Shown: positions 27,228 through 35,164 of the stretch, in pieces
How positions within the stretch are numbered: the first letter of the stretch is position 1
How the letters are laid out: each line of letters begins with the position of its first letter
DNA from: Methyloversatilis universalis EHg5
Lineage (GTDB): Bacteria; Pseudomonadota; Gammaproteobacteria; Burkholderiales; Rhodocyclaceae
Direction of reading: 5' to 3'
Length of the DNA stretch: 64,000 bases
Assembly (NCBI RefSeq): GCF_000378945.1
Contig: NZ_KB900539.1
Span: forward strand, 365,241 to 429,240
Made by a program: the position numbers and the translations under genes
Notes under the pieces: model-generated
Database searches by the model: none
Told to the model about the DNA's origin: nothing
What the model saw: the letters and a program-made list of their open reading frames with translations, nothing else

Positions 27228-27557
27228 ATGAGTGGCTGGCTGCTCCTGCTGGGCGCCATCGTCGCGGAAGTGATCGCGACGAGCGCGCTCAAGCAGGTGG
27301 AGGGCTTCTCGCGTCCGCTGCCTCTGGCATTGACCACTGTCGGTTACGTCGTGGCGTTCTGGCTCATGTCGCTGTCGCTCAGAACCATTCCCATCGGCAT
27401 CGCCTACGCGGTGTGGTCGGGCGTGGGCATTGTCGCGATATCAACAATCGGCCTGATCGCTTTCGGCCAGAAGCTCGATGCGGCCGCACTCGCGGGCATC
27501 GCACTTATCGTGAGCGGGGTCGCCGTGATCCAGCTCTTTTCGCGTTCCACCGTCTGA
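27228..27557 (+). CDS. Small multidrug resistance (SMR) family transporter
   Basis: 109 residues with four predicted membrane helices. The family glutamate lies in helix 1 (LLGAIVAEVIATSALKQVEG), followed by FWLMSLSLRTIPIGIAYAVW with the conserved Trp/Gly, GVGIVAISTIGLIAFGQKLD and a final helix LAGIALIVSGVAVIQLFS. This is the EmrE/SugE layout: dual-topology dimers that exchange protons for organic cations or guanidinium. Its place directly behind the methylamine genes suggests export or import of small amines or alkylammonium ions, but the substrate is inference. Start at ATG 27228. Confidence 0.88.
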   Translation: MSGWLLLLGAIVAEVIATSALKQVEGFSRPLPLALTTVGYVVAFWLMSLSLRTIPIGIAYAVWSGVGIVAISTIGLIAFGQKLDAAALAGIALIVSGVAVIQLFSRSTV

Positions 27558-27679
27558 CCCACCGTCACCTCATTCGAAAGGAGTCCTTCCGCCGCTCATC
27601 ACCCGCCCTGCATCACTACATCCCTGCTGCTGACGATTTCATCCCATCAAAAAATGCACCCATAAAGGAGGAGAGCAAG

Positions 27680-28030
27680 ATGGATCAAAGCAAAAGCAAG
27701 AAGCCGCTCGACCCATTGCTCGAAAAGCGCATTGCGCGCATGTTCGGCCGCGATCGTGCCATGTCACTCGGCATGCTGATCGGTTTGTGGTTCGCCCTGG
27801 GCTATGTGTACTTCGCCGTTCCCCACGGCTTTCTCGGTTCGCCTGTCGGCCTGGTGCTGACAGTGGCCGGTGCACTCGTCCTGGTCTTCAACTCGGCGTC
27901 GGTGATCGCCATGCTTCGTCATTACGACGAGGACCGCGACCACATCTACGGCATCGACATCTATCACCTCGACCAGCATCGCGCACGCGCCCGCAAGGCC
28001 GCACTGCGCCCGGCTCACGTCGACGTCTGA
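27680..28030 (+). CDS. Unknown small membrane protein 1 of the permease operon
   Basis: 116 residues after a strong GGAGGAGAG site. A basic head (DQSKSKKPLDPLLEKRIARM) precedes two predicted membrane helices, about residues 29-50 (LGMLIGLWFALGYVYFAVPH) and 56-80 (LVLTVAGALVLVFNSASVIA), then a charged tail rich in His, Arg and Asp (RHYDEDRDHIYGIDIYHLDQ). I recognise no family. It is the first of three small membrane proteins packed within 10-12 bases of one another and followed by an APC permease. Cotranscription, and possibly assembly, with that transporter is likely. Confidence 0.75.
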   Translation: MDQSKSKKPLDPLLEKRIARMFGRDRAMSLGMLIGLWFALGYVYFAVPHGFLGSPVGLVLTVAGALVLVFNSASVIAMLRHYDEDRDHIYGIDIYHLDQHRARARKAALRPAHVDV

Positions 28031-28041
28031 GGAGTACGCAC

Positions 28042-28443
28042 ATGTCCCGCAACGTCTACAAACCGCCGGTACAGAAGGGCTTCGGCCAGTTCATCGATGC
28101 CATGGTGGTGCTCGCGCTCGTGTATCTGAGCCTGCTTGCGCCGCTGCTGCTGGGCGGCACCGCCGCCGAGTCCGCGGCGACCGAGCACAAGGCGGCGCCC
28201 ACCTGGGAAGAGCTCAAGCAGAACGACGTGATGAAGGCCCAGTGGGAAAAGCTGGGTCACACGCCGGAAACTGCCGAGCCCATCGTGACCAAGAAGTTCA
28301 GCTACGAGGTGGAGCCGCTGTCGCTGGGCATCACCATCGCGGTGATCGTCGGCTACTTCATCTTCATGCTGAAGATGTCGGACCGCGAGTACCGCGAAGT
28401 GATCAACGAACGCTTCGGCCCGAAGGCCGGCAAGGGGGATTGA
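28042..28443 (+). CDS. Unknown small membrane protein 2 of the permease operon
   Basis: 133 residues; GGAG lies eight bases before the ATG, only just beyond the previous stop. Two predicted helices, about 19-42 (IDAMVVLALVYLSLLAPLLL) and 93-112 (LGITIAVIVGYFIFMLKM), are separated by some 50 hydrophilic residues (PTWEELKQNDVMKAQWEKLG and PETAEPIVTKK) that would lie on the same side. The C terminus is charged (SDREYREVINERFGPKAGKG). No family recognised. It sits between two other small membrane genes in the permease operon. Confidence 0.75.
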   Translation: MSRNVYKPPVQKGFGQFIDAMVVLALVYLSLLAPLLLGGTAAESAATEHKAAPTWEELKQNDVMKAQWEKLGHTPETAEPIVTKKFSYEVEPLSLGITIAVIVGYFIFMLKMSDREYREVINERFGPKAGKGD

Positions 28444-28446
28444 GTC

Positions 28447-28587
28447 ATGGATATGTGGTCCGCACTGGAATACGGCGCCTGGGGCCTGTCGGTCGTGCTG
28501 ATCGGCTGGATGCTGGTCGACGCGCGCTTCGTCAGCACCACCTATGGCGAGGATTTCCTGCTCAGTTCGCGCGAAGGCGACGAGTGA
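28447..28587 (+). CDS. 46-residue single-helix membrane protein
   Basis: The ATG at 28447 is three bases after the previous stop and follows AAGGGGGA at a usable distance. One helix is predicted at about residues 8-25 (EYGAWGLSVVLIGWMLVD), followed by a polar tail (STTYGEDFLLSSREGDE). Proteins of this size often serve as accessory subunits of transporters or oxidases. Clean spacing within an operon and a well-placed start support translation. Function unknown; association with the permease 48 bases downstream is inference. Confidence 0.62.
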   Translation: MDMWSALEYGAWGLSVVLIGWMLVDARFVSTTYGEDFLLSSREGDE

Positions 28588-28634
28588 CCGCTTGATCTGG
28601 GCGTGCCGGCAGGCACGCGACAGGGGAGAGAATG

Positions 28635-30026
28635 ATGGGAACTGCAGCAAGCGCAGGACAGCAGGAAAAGATTTCCCTGCTGAAGGTGCTCGGACCGGTG
28701 CACGTATGGGCACTGGGCGTGGGCATCGTGCTGGTGGGCGAGTACATGGGCTGGAACTTCTCGGTGGCGAAGGGCGGGGCCTACGGCTCGCTGATCGCCT
28801 GCTGGGTGATCGGTCTGCTCTACACCTGTGTGGCCATGATCGACTCCGAGGTGACCTCAACGGTTGCCGCGGCCGGCGGTCAGTACACGCAGGCCAAGCA
28901 CATCATCGGGCCCTTGATGGCCTTCAACGTGGGCCTTTACCTGGTGATGGCCTACACCATGCTGGAGGCGGCCGACGCGCTGGTGGTCGGTGACCTGCTG
29001 AAAGCGGTGGCCCAGCAGTACGGGGCCGAACTCGATCCGCGGCCTTTCGTGGTGCTCACCATCGCCTTCCTGGCGTGGATGAACTACCGCGGCGTGTTCA
29101 TGACGCTGACCGTGAACTTCGTCATCACCGCCTTCGCCTTCATCGCCATCCTGGTGCTGTTCTTCCACGCCACCGGGCTGACGGACGGCCACAGCGTGCT
29201 GCTGCATCGCGAACTGCTGGTCGACCTGCCCTACGGCTGGATTGGCGTGCTCGCTTCGCTGCAGTTCGGCATGTGGTACTACCTCGGCATCGAAGGCACC
29301 TGCCAGGCTGCCGAAGAAGTGCGTTCGGCCGGCCGCTCGATTCCGATGGGCACCATGGGCGGCATGATGACGCTGCTGATCGCCGCGTCGCTCACCTGGT
29401 ACATCTGTACCGGCATCATTCCGTGGGAATACCTCGGCCAGGCCACCACGCCGCTCTATGACGCCGCACGGCTGATGGGCAGTGTGGAACTGGAAGTGAT
29501 GCTGTTCATCGGCACCATGTTCGCGGCCATCGCATCGGCCAACGGCTGCATCAACGACGCGTCGCGTGCCTGGTTCTCGATGTCGCGTGACCGTTACATG
29601 CCGCACTGGTTCGGTGCCGTGCATCCGCGTTACCGCACGCCTTACCGCTCCATTCTGTTCCTGATCCCGATCGCGGTGTCCTTCGCCTTCACCGGGCTGC
29701 TGGACCAGGTGATCACCTTCTCCATCCTGTCGGGTCTGCTGGGCTACACCTTCATGTCCTTCAACATCGTTCGCTTCCGCCGGCTGTGGCCGCTGGGTTC
29801 GATCGAGCGGGGCTATGTGCATCCCTACCACCCGATCCCCTGCATCGTGCTCGGCGTGCTGTGCGCGGCCACCTACTTCGCCACCTATCTGGGCTACGGC
29901 ACCTCGCTGCTGTCCATCATGGCCTTCTACATCCTGGTGTCGATCTGGTTTGTCGTGCGTCGCTATCCCTTCGTCAAGCGGGGCGAGCAATTCACGATGC
30001 CGTGGCCGCGTCCGAAGGGCTACTGA
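28635..30026 (+). CDS. APC-family amino acid/amine permease
   Basis: 463 residues from ATG 28635 (GGGGAG six bases upstream; the adjacent ATG 28632 is also in frame). About 12 hydrophobic segments are visible, beginning VHVWALGVGIVLVGEYMGWN, the glycine-rich helix-1 pattern of APC transporters. AGGQYTQAKHIIGPLMAF, GMWYYLGIEGTCQAAEEVRS and FAAIASANGCINDASRAWFS are also family segments, resembling ethanolamine permeases (EutP type). It probably imports a small amine or an amino acid for the catabolic genes on either side. Downstream genes follow by 1 base and by overlap. Confidence 0.87.
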   Translation: MGTAASAGQQEKISLLKVLGPVHVWALGVGIVLVGEYMGWNFSVAKGGAYGSLIACWVIGLLYTCVAMIDSEVTSTVAAAGGQYTQAKHIIGPLMAFNVGLYLVMAYTMLEAADALVVGDLLKAVAQQYGAELDPRPFVVLTIAFLAWMNYRGVFMTLTVNFVITAFAFIAILVLFFHATGLTDGHSVLLHRELLVDLPYGWIGVLASLQFGMWYYLGIEGTCQAAEEVRSAGRSIPMGTMGGMMTLLIAASLTWYICTGIIPWEYLGQATTPLYDAARLMGSVELEVMLFIGTMFAAIASANGCINDASRAWFSMSRDRYMPHWFGAVHPRYRTPYRSILFLIPIAVSFAFTGLLDQVITFSILSGLLGYTFMSFNIVRFRRLWPLGSIERGYVHPYHPIPCIVLGVLCAATYFATYLGYGTSLLSIMAFYILVSIWFVVRRYPFVKRGEQFTMPWPRPKGY

Positions 30027-30027
30027 G

Positions 30028-30705
30028 ATGGAAGCCGGGCTGATCGCTGCGCTGGCCGTCGGGGGCAGTGCGCTGGCTCTGTGGCACCGGCGGGTGCAGC
30101 GCGGCTTCGCGGCCGAGCGGGCCGCGGTGTTCGATGACTGTCGCGCGCTGTTCGACGAGACGGTGACCGAGGACTGCGGCGTCGACTACCCGCGACTGAG
30201 CGGGCGCTACCAGGGCGCCAGCTTCGAGCTGCAGCCGCTGCTGGACCACATCGGCTACCGCAAGGTGCCGTCGCTGTGGCTGTCGCTCACGCTGCGCACG
30301 CCGCTGCCGCTGGCCGGCACCTTCGATGTGCTGATGCGGCCCCAGAACATCGAGTTCTGGTCCGCCTCGGCACAGCTGGAGGAGCGCATCGATCTGCCCG
30401 CAGACTGGCCGGTCCACCACATCGCCAAGGTGAGCCCGGCCGGCTGGCGGCCGCCGCTGGAGCGGCTGCGCGACGGTCTGGGCGCACTGGCCGAAGATCC
30501 GCCGTTCAAGGAGCTTCTGGTCAGCCCGCGCGGCGTGCGGCTGGTGTACCGGCTGAGCGGCGTGCAGCGGGCGCACTACCTGGTATTGCGCTCGCTGCTG
30601 CCGGAAAACACCCGCATCGCGCCCGACATGCTCGTGCCGCTGCTGGATGCGGCGCTGAATGTCGCATCCGCCCTGAAGGTCACCTCACTGGAGAAAGCGG
30701 CATGA
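30028..30705 (+). CDS. Unknown protein with N-terminal anchor
   Basis: 225 residues, starting one base after the permease stop. Residues 1-22 could be a membrane anchor (EAGLIAALAVGGSALALWHRR). The rest looks like a soluble mixed alpha/beta domain: FDETVTEDCGVDYPRLSGRY, PSLWLSLTLRTPLPLAG, PFKELLVSPRGVRLVYRLSG and a C-terminal helical stretch. I do not recognise a family. Its end overlaps the next gene as ATGA, so both belong to the permease operon. Confidence 0.72.
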   Translation: MEAGLIAALAVGGSALALWHRRVQRGFAAERAAVFDDCRALFDETVTEDCGVDYPRLSGRYQGASFELQPLLDHIGYRKVPSLWLSLTLRTPLPLAGTFDVLMRPQNIEFWSASAQLEERIDLPADWPVHHIAKVSPAGWRPPLERLRDGLGALAEDPPFKELLVSPRGVRLVYRLSGVQRAHYLVLRSLLPENTRIAPDMLVPLLDAALNVASALKVTSLEKAA

Positions 30706-31001
30706 GCACCACCGTCGCACACGGCGAAAGCCGCCCGCCTCACCCGCTGTTCGTGCTGCTTGCCGCCGCACTGCTGCCCGGCATGGGCCAGGTGCTCAAC
30801 GGCATGCTGACGCGTGCGTGGGTCATGCTTTTCTTTGCGCTCAGCCTGGGCGTCATCACCTGGCATCTCACCACACCGGAGCACTCCTTCGTCGGCCGTC
30901 ATGCCGGCGGGTTCTTCGTCTATGCGGTGATGGTGATGGACGCCTATGTCTGGGCACGCTACCGGCACACTCTGGCCCGAGTCCGCGCGGGTCAGCGCTA
31001 G
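30702..31001 (+). CDS. Small integral membrane protein
   Basis: 99 residues, starting in the stop of the preceding gene (ATGA). Three predicted helices: LFVLLAAALLPGMGQVLNGM, AWVMLFFALSLGVITWHL and GGFFVYAVMVMDAYVWARY. The first helix, with PGxGQxLNG, resembles small TM2/DUF5683-like membrane proteins whose role is unknown. It is the last gene before a strong terminator and thus closes the permease operon. Confidence 0.72.
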   Translation: MSTTVAHGESRPPHPLFVLLAAALLPGMGQVLNGMLTRAWVMLFFALSLGVITWHLTTPEHSFVGRHAGGFFVYAVMVMDAYVWARYRHTLARVRAGQR

Positions 31002-31045
31002 GGGTCGTGGACCCCGGGGGGCGGCGCACACCGTCCTCACCTTGG

Positions 31046-31095
31046 CCGGTACATGCGGGACAGCTCCTCCTGCACCGCATGTACCGGGTCTTTTT
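31046..31095 (+). terminator. Rho-independent terminator of the permease operon
   Basis: Two exact 13-base arms (31046-31058 and 31075-31087) enclose a 16-base loop and are followed by GTC and five Ts. It lies 45 bases after the last gene of the permease operon and upstream of torF copy 1, which must therefore have its own promoter. Confidence 0.85.
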
Positions 31096-31179
31096 CAGCG
31101 TGCCGGCGCTGAACGTACTTGCAGTCGCGGGCAGGCGAGGCCTGTCCGCTCACAACGCCATTCAAAAGGAACTGCTGCC

Positions 31180-31974
31180 ATGAAACAGAACAACACCCTG
31201 ATCCGCTCCGTCCTGCTGTCGCTGGGCGCGCTGTCCCTGTCGGTTCCGTTCGCTGCCCAGGCCGAAGAAGCGGCCGCGCCGGCGTACACCATCACGTCAA
31301 ACATCGGCGTGTTCTCGCAGTACATCTTCCGCGGCATTTCGTACACGCAGGAAAACCCGGCGGTGCAGGGTGGCTTCGATTTCGCGCACGAGAGCGGCGC
31401 CTATCTGGGCATCTGGGGCACCAATGTGAGCGATCTGGCGCTGTCGAACGCGACCGGTGAGATCGACGTGTATGGCGGCTTCGCGAAGACCTACGGCGAC
31501 TGGACGTTCGACGTGGGCTTCCTGCAGTTCATCTTCCCGGGCGGCAAGTATGATCCGTCGGGTGAGAGCCTGAACACGCTGGAACTGAACGCGGCGGTGA
31601 CCTGGAAGTTCATCCAGCTGAAGTACTCGCATTCGGTGACCGACTACTTCGGTTTCAACGACAAGACCTTCGGTCTGGGTCGTGGCGACTCGGATGGTTC
31701 GCACTACCTCGAGGCGAACGCGAACTACGAGTTCCTGCCGACGTGGCAGCTGAACCTGCACGTGGGTCACCAGAAGGTGAAGAACTACGAGGAGTACAAC
31801 TTCACCGACTGGAAGGTGGGCGTGACGAAGAGCTTCGATGGTGGCTGGCAGGCAGCGGTGGCCTATATCGACACCAATGCCGACAAGAACTTCTACACCA
31901 TCTGCGACAACGGCATCCGCTGCAAGGACACCGGCGACAGCAAGTGGCTCGCCTACATCAAGCGCACTTTCTGA
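31180..31974 (+). CDS. TorF-family putative porin, copy 1
   Basis: 264 residues. A signal peptide ends near SVPFAAQA (about residue 28). The mature part matches the TorF/Gcw_chp outer-membrane family: TITSNIGVFSQYIFRGISYT, a long row of alternating beta-strand segments (WTFDVGFLQFIFPGGKYDPS) and a C-terminal aromatic residue (IKRTF) as in beta-barrel proteins. It likely forms a channel for small solutes. A near-identical copy lies at 43961-44755, at the end of the QHNDH operon, which points to a role in amine uptake across the outer membrane. Copy 1 has terminators on both sides and is probably monocistronic. Confidence 0.87.
   Translation: MKQNNTLIRSVLLSLGALSLSVPFAAQAEEAAAPAYTITSNIGVFSQYIFRGISYTQENPAVQGGFDFAHESGAYLGIWGTNVSDLALSNATGEIDVYGGFAKTYGDWTFDVGFLQFIFPGGKYDPSGESLNTLELNAAVTWKFIQLKYSHSVTDYFGFNDKTFGLGRGDSDGSHYLEANANYEFLPTWQLNLHVGHQKVKNYEEYNFTDWKVGVTKSFDGGWQAAVAYIDTNADKNFYTICDNGIRCKDTGDSKWLAYIKRTF
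31372..31472 (+). repeat. 101-bp stretch identical to 44141-44241 (torF direct repeat, left copy)
   Basis: Within torF copy 1 this run matches copy 2 base for base. The match continues on both sides with only scattered third-position changes, from about 31270 to 31556. Same orientation as the right copy, so a direct repeat spaced by about 12.8 kb. Confidence 0.9.
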
Positions 31975-32032
31975 TCGCCCGACCCTGCTGAGGTCCTCGC
32001 GGACGTCGTGCCCCTGCACACGGCGTCCACTC

Positions 32033-32075
32033 CGGCCGGCCGTGCCGACTCCTCCGGAGCGGCCGGCCGCTTTTT
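32033..32075 (+). terminator. Rho-independent terminator of torF copy 1
   Basis: CGGCCGGCCG at 32033-32042 and again at 32060-32069 (self-complementary arms) flank a 17-base spacer that contains a smaller CTCCGGAG palindrome. C and five Ts follow (32070-32075). The last T is also the first base of the stop codon of the convergent regulator gene. Confidence 0.85.
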
Positions 32076-33121
32076 CATTCAGGCATGCCCGGGAAGGGCC
32101 AGTCGCTGTGTCCGGATGACCAGGGCTGGCTGCGCACCTGGGGCGGGCGCTTCAGCGTCGACGACGGCGATTCGCCGAACAGCGCCTTGTAGTAGGACGA
32201 AAACATGCCCATGTGCCAGAAGCCCCACTTGCAGGCGGCGCTGCTCACGGTCATGTCCGGCCCGCCATGCAACAGGTCCTTGCGCACGCCGTGCAGCCGC
32301 ACGTAGCGAAGGAAGGTGACCGGGCTGATGCCCAGCACGTTCATGAAGGCGTGGTGCAGGCCGCGCCGGCTCATTTTCAGATGGGTGCTCAGGTCGCTGA
32401 CCGACGGCGGCTGATCGCGCCGGTTCAGGATGTAGTTGCGCGCGCGTTCCACGATGGCGCGGTGGATGGCGTGGCCGCCGCGGCTGCGCTCCGGGTGTTC
32501 CGAGATCGACAGCAGCGCGGTCAGCGAGGCGTTGATGATGGATTCCGACACTGCCTGCCGTGAGGCCGCGTGCAGCAGCACGTCCGGCGTCGACTGCACG
32601 CAGCACATGACCTCGTGCAGTACCTGGCGGTAGCGCATCGCCGCCGCTGACGGCAGCGTCTGCATCTGGGCGCGGGCGATCAGCGTGGACACTTCGTGGC
32701 CCAGCACCGCCTGCGCATAGCCGTCCAGCGAGTCGGCGTCGATCACCGACACGAAAATGTCGGATACCTGCGGCGTGCGGAAATGCAGCTCCTCGCCCGG
32801 TGACAGCGTGAGCAGGCTGTCGCGCCCGACTTCGTGCGCCTGCCAGTAGCCGCCGCGATGCACGTTCACCGGCACGCCGAAGGTGTAGGACGAGGGGCGC
32901 GGATGGCTTTTCTCGTCGATCACCTGGTCCATCGATTCGCGGAACAGCTGCACCGCGCCGGACGACATTTCGACGATGCGGCCGCGGAATTCACCGCTGG
33001 TCAGCTGCAGGTATTCCTGCGACCAGTGCGGCAGGCTTTCCGCGTGCTGACACGGATCTTCGGTCACCACGCAGCACAGCTGGGCCGGTGGGGGCGCCTT
33101 GCGGGCAGGTTCTACAGTCAC
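32075..33121 (-). CDS. qhpR: AraC-family transcriptional regulator of the QHNDH operon (QhpR-like)
   Basis: 348 residues from the GTG at 33121, which has GGAG five bases upstream; the longer in-frame lead to 33322 reads as low-complexity, Arg-rich shadow. The N-terminal part (about 60-210) is an effector-sensing domain like that of EutR-type activators (SYTFGVPVNVHRGGYWQAHE, SLLTLSPGEELHFRTPQ). The C-terminal 100 residues are the two-helix-turn-helix AraC domain: PPSVSDLSTHLKMSRRGLHH, NVLGISPVTFLRYVRLHGVR and SSAACKWGFWHMGMFSSYYK. It is divergent from the QHNDH genes. In Paracoccus an AraC-type QhpR switches on the cluster in response to primary amines; the same is inferred here. Confidence 0.85.
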   Translation of the reverse strand: MTVEPARKAPPPAQLCCVVTEDPCQHAESLPHWSQEYLQLTSGEFRGRIVEMSSGAVQLFRESMDQVIDEKSHPRPSSYTFGVPVNVHRGGYWQAHEVGRDSLLTLSPGEELHFRTPQVSDIFVSVIDADSLDGYAQAVLGHEVSTLIARAQMQTLPSAAAMRYRQVLHEVMCCVQSTPDVLLHAASRQAVSESIINASLTALLSISEHPERSRGGHAIHRAIVERARNYILNRRDQPPSVSDLSTHLKMSRRGLHHAFMNVLGISPVTFLRYVRLHGVRKDLLHGGPDMTVSSAACKWGFWHMGMFSSYYKALFGESPSSTLKRPPQVRSQPWSSGHSDWPFPGMPE

Positions 33122-33523
33122 GTTCACTCCCTTCGCCGCTCGTGGCCGGCGTGCTTGGCCGGACGGTCCGGCGATCGCGACGCTCGTGGGATGGCGGCGT
33201 TCATTGCTAGCGAAGCACCTGCGCGGCTCCTGACCGCCCGTTTCAACGGGTCGGTGTGCCGTCGCGGCGACCTGGCTACTCCTCTTGAAATCGATGGTAG
33301 GCCTCCCCCCGGGGTGCGGCAATACACCCGTTTGCTGCGCTCCGACGAACAGGCCGAATCTTGATAGTGCGCGAGGGAACCCTGGCCGGTTCCCGATAAC
33401 GCCCCCGCCGGACCGCCTCCTATAGTCCCTGGCACGGTCAGCGCGCTCCTCCGCAACCGTGATTCACCGGCGCCGTGCCGTGTGCGCGGCGCCCCTTCTC
33501 GAACATCCAGGAAGAGGTAAGCA
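33122..33523. promoter_or_regulatory. Divergent regulatory region between qhpR and qhpA
   Basis: 402 bases without a credible gene. It holds two perfect inverted repeats that could be operators: GCCGGAC-G-GTCCGGC (33158-33172), close to the regulator start, and GGGAACC-CTGGCC-GGTTCCC (33375-33394), about 130 bases before qhpA. A GGCGCC pair lies in the leader of qhpA. A good ribosome site (GGAAGAGG) precedes the qhpA ATG. No convincing -35/-10 pair or complete sigma-54 box was found by eye. Confidence 0.5.
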
Positions 33524-35137
33524 ATGCGAAGAACAGACAAGAACCGGGCCCTGCCGCGCGCATTCGCGTTCGCGGCCGGGCTGGCCGCACAGCTCGCGGT
33601 GGCCGGGGCCTATGCCGCGGCGCCGGCGGCCGAAGCGCTGGTCAATACCAAGTGCGCGTCCTGTCACACCGCCAAGGGCGAAGGCAAATGGGACCGCATC
33701 AGCGAAGGCCGCCGCACGCCCGAAGGCTGGGACATGACGGTGGCCCGAATGGGCTTTGCCCACGGCGTCAAGATGAGCCGGGAAGAGCGCGCCACCATCG
33801 TGAAGTACCTGTCCGACGCCTACGGCCTGTCGCCGGACGAGTCGGCGGCCCACCGCTACATCGTGGACCGCACGCCCAGCGTGGTCGAGCACCCGGAGAA
33901 CAAGCTGATCGGCGACACCTGCGCGCGCTGCCATTCCTACGGCCGCATCGCGGTGCAGCGGCGCACCGAAGCGGACTGGCGCAAGCTGGTGCACTTCCAC
34001 GTCGGCCAGTTCCCGGCGATCGAAATCCAGGCCAGCGGCCGCGATCGCAACTGGTTCGAAATCGCCAATGGCGACGCGTCGGTCGAACTGGGCAAGGTGT
34101 ACGGCTTCGAATCCGACAGCTGGACCAAGTGGAAAGCGCAGAAGCCGGCGGATGCCAGCGGCAGCTGGCGCCTGGTGGGCAACAAGCCGGGCAGCGGCGC
34201 CTACGAAGGCACGGCCACGGTGCAGCGCACCGGCGATGACGCCTATGCGGTCACCATGGTGCTGCGCTTCGAGAACGGCAGCAGCGAAACGCTGAAGGGG
34301 TCGGCCATTGTCTACACCGGCCATGAATGGCGCGCCACGCTGAAGAGCGGCGAGCGCACGATCAACCAGATCATGACGCTGGCAGACGGCGGCCGCAGCC
34401 TGTCCGGCCGCTGGTTCGAAGAAGGCTATGACGCGATCGGCGGCACGCTGCGCGCAGTGCGCGCCGACGGTGCGAAGCCCGCGGTGCTGTCGGTGCAGCC
34501 GGCGGCGCTCAAAGCCGGCAGCCGCACCCGCCTGGTCATCAATGGCGTCGGGCTGGACGGTGACGTGAGCCTGGGCGGCGGCGTGAAAGTGCTGTCGGTG
34601 GCTGAGCGCAGCGCGGACCGCGTGGTGGTCGAGGTCGAATCGGCGAAGGACGCCGTGAGCGGCCCGCGCGAAGTGAAGGTGGGCAACGCGCGCAGCGGCG
34701 ACGCGCTCAAGGTCTTCCAGCGCATCGACTACGTGAAGATCACGCCGGACCACCCGATGGCGCGGGTCGGTGGCAATGGCGGCTCGATGAACAAGGTGCC
34801 GGCCCAGCTGGAAGCGCTGGCCTACACCGTGGGCGCCGACGGCAAGAAGGGTACGGCCGACGATGTGGCGCTGGGCGCCATGCCGGCCGCGTGGTCCTTC
34901 GACAACCTGAACAAGGTGGCGGCCGAAATGAAGGACGCCAAGTTCGCCGGTCGCATCGACCAGAACGGTCTGTTCATGACCAATGACGCCGGCCCCAATC
35001 CGGAGCGCAAGTACCGGACCAATAACGCGGGCGAGCTGAAGGTGACCGCGGCGGTCAAGGACGGCACGCGCACGGTCAAGGCCACCGCGCCGCTGATCGT
35101 CACCGTGCAGCGTTTCAACGATCCCCCGATCCGCTGA
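33524..35137 (+). CDS. qhpA: Quinohemoprotein amine dehydrogenase alpha subunit (dihaem cytochrome c)
   Basis: 537 residues. A signal peptide covers about residues 1-33. Two haem c sites follow in the N-terminal domain: Cys44-Cys47-His48 (CASCH) and Cys133-Cys136-His137 (CARCH). The remaining 400 residues form beta-rich domains (GAYEGTATVQRTGDDAYAVT; VLSVQPAALKAGSRTRLVIN, an Ig-like repeat) as in the known alpha subunit. The enzyme oxidises primary amines to aldehyde and ammonia in the periplasm; the alpha subunit receives electrons from the quinone cofactor in gamma and hands them to a soluble acceptor. First gene of an operon that runs to torF copy 2. Confidence 0.93.
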   Translation: MRRTDKNRALPRAFAFAAGLAAQLAVAGAYAAAPAAEALVNTKCASCHTAKGEGKWDRISEGRRTPEGWDMTVARMGFAHGVKMSREERATIVKYLSDAYGLSPDESAAHRYIVDRTPSVVEHPENKLIGDTCARCHSYGRIAVQRRTEADWRKLVHFHVGQFPAIEIQASGRDRNWFEIANGDASVELGKVYGFESDSWTKWKAQKPADASGSWRLVGNKPGSGAYEGTATVQRTGDDAYAVTMVLRFENGSSETLKGSAIVYTGHEWRATLKSGERTINQIMTLADGGRSLSGRWFEEGYDAIGGTLRAVRADGAKPAVLSVQPAALKAGSRTRLVINGVGLDGDVSLGGGVKVLSVAERSADRVVVEVESAKDAVSGPREVKVGNARSGDALKVFQRIDYVKITPDHPMARVGGNGGSMNKVPAQLEALAYTVGADGKKGTADDVALGAMPAAWSFDNLNKVAAEMKDAKFAGRIDQNGLFMTNDAGPNPERKYRTNNAGELKVTAAVKDGTRTVKATAPLIVTVQRFNDPPIR

Positions 35138-35164
35138 ACGCGGGCCGTCACCGGAACAGCCATC

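Noticed and set aside
33122-33322. An N-terminal extension of the AraC-type regulator
   Set aside because: It lacks a ribosome site and has no similarity to regulator heads. The GTG at 33121 has a well-placed GGAG.
33430-33447. TGGCACG upstream of qhpA as a possible sigma-54 -24 element
   Set aside because: The -12 part (TTGC at the right distance) is missing, and the expected activator here is AraC-type, not a sigma-54 enhancer-binding protein.
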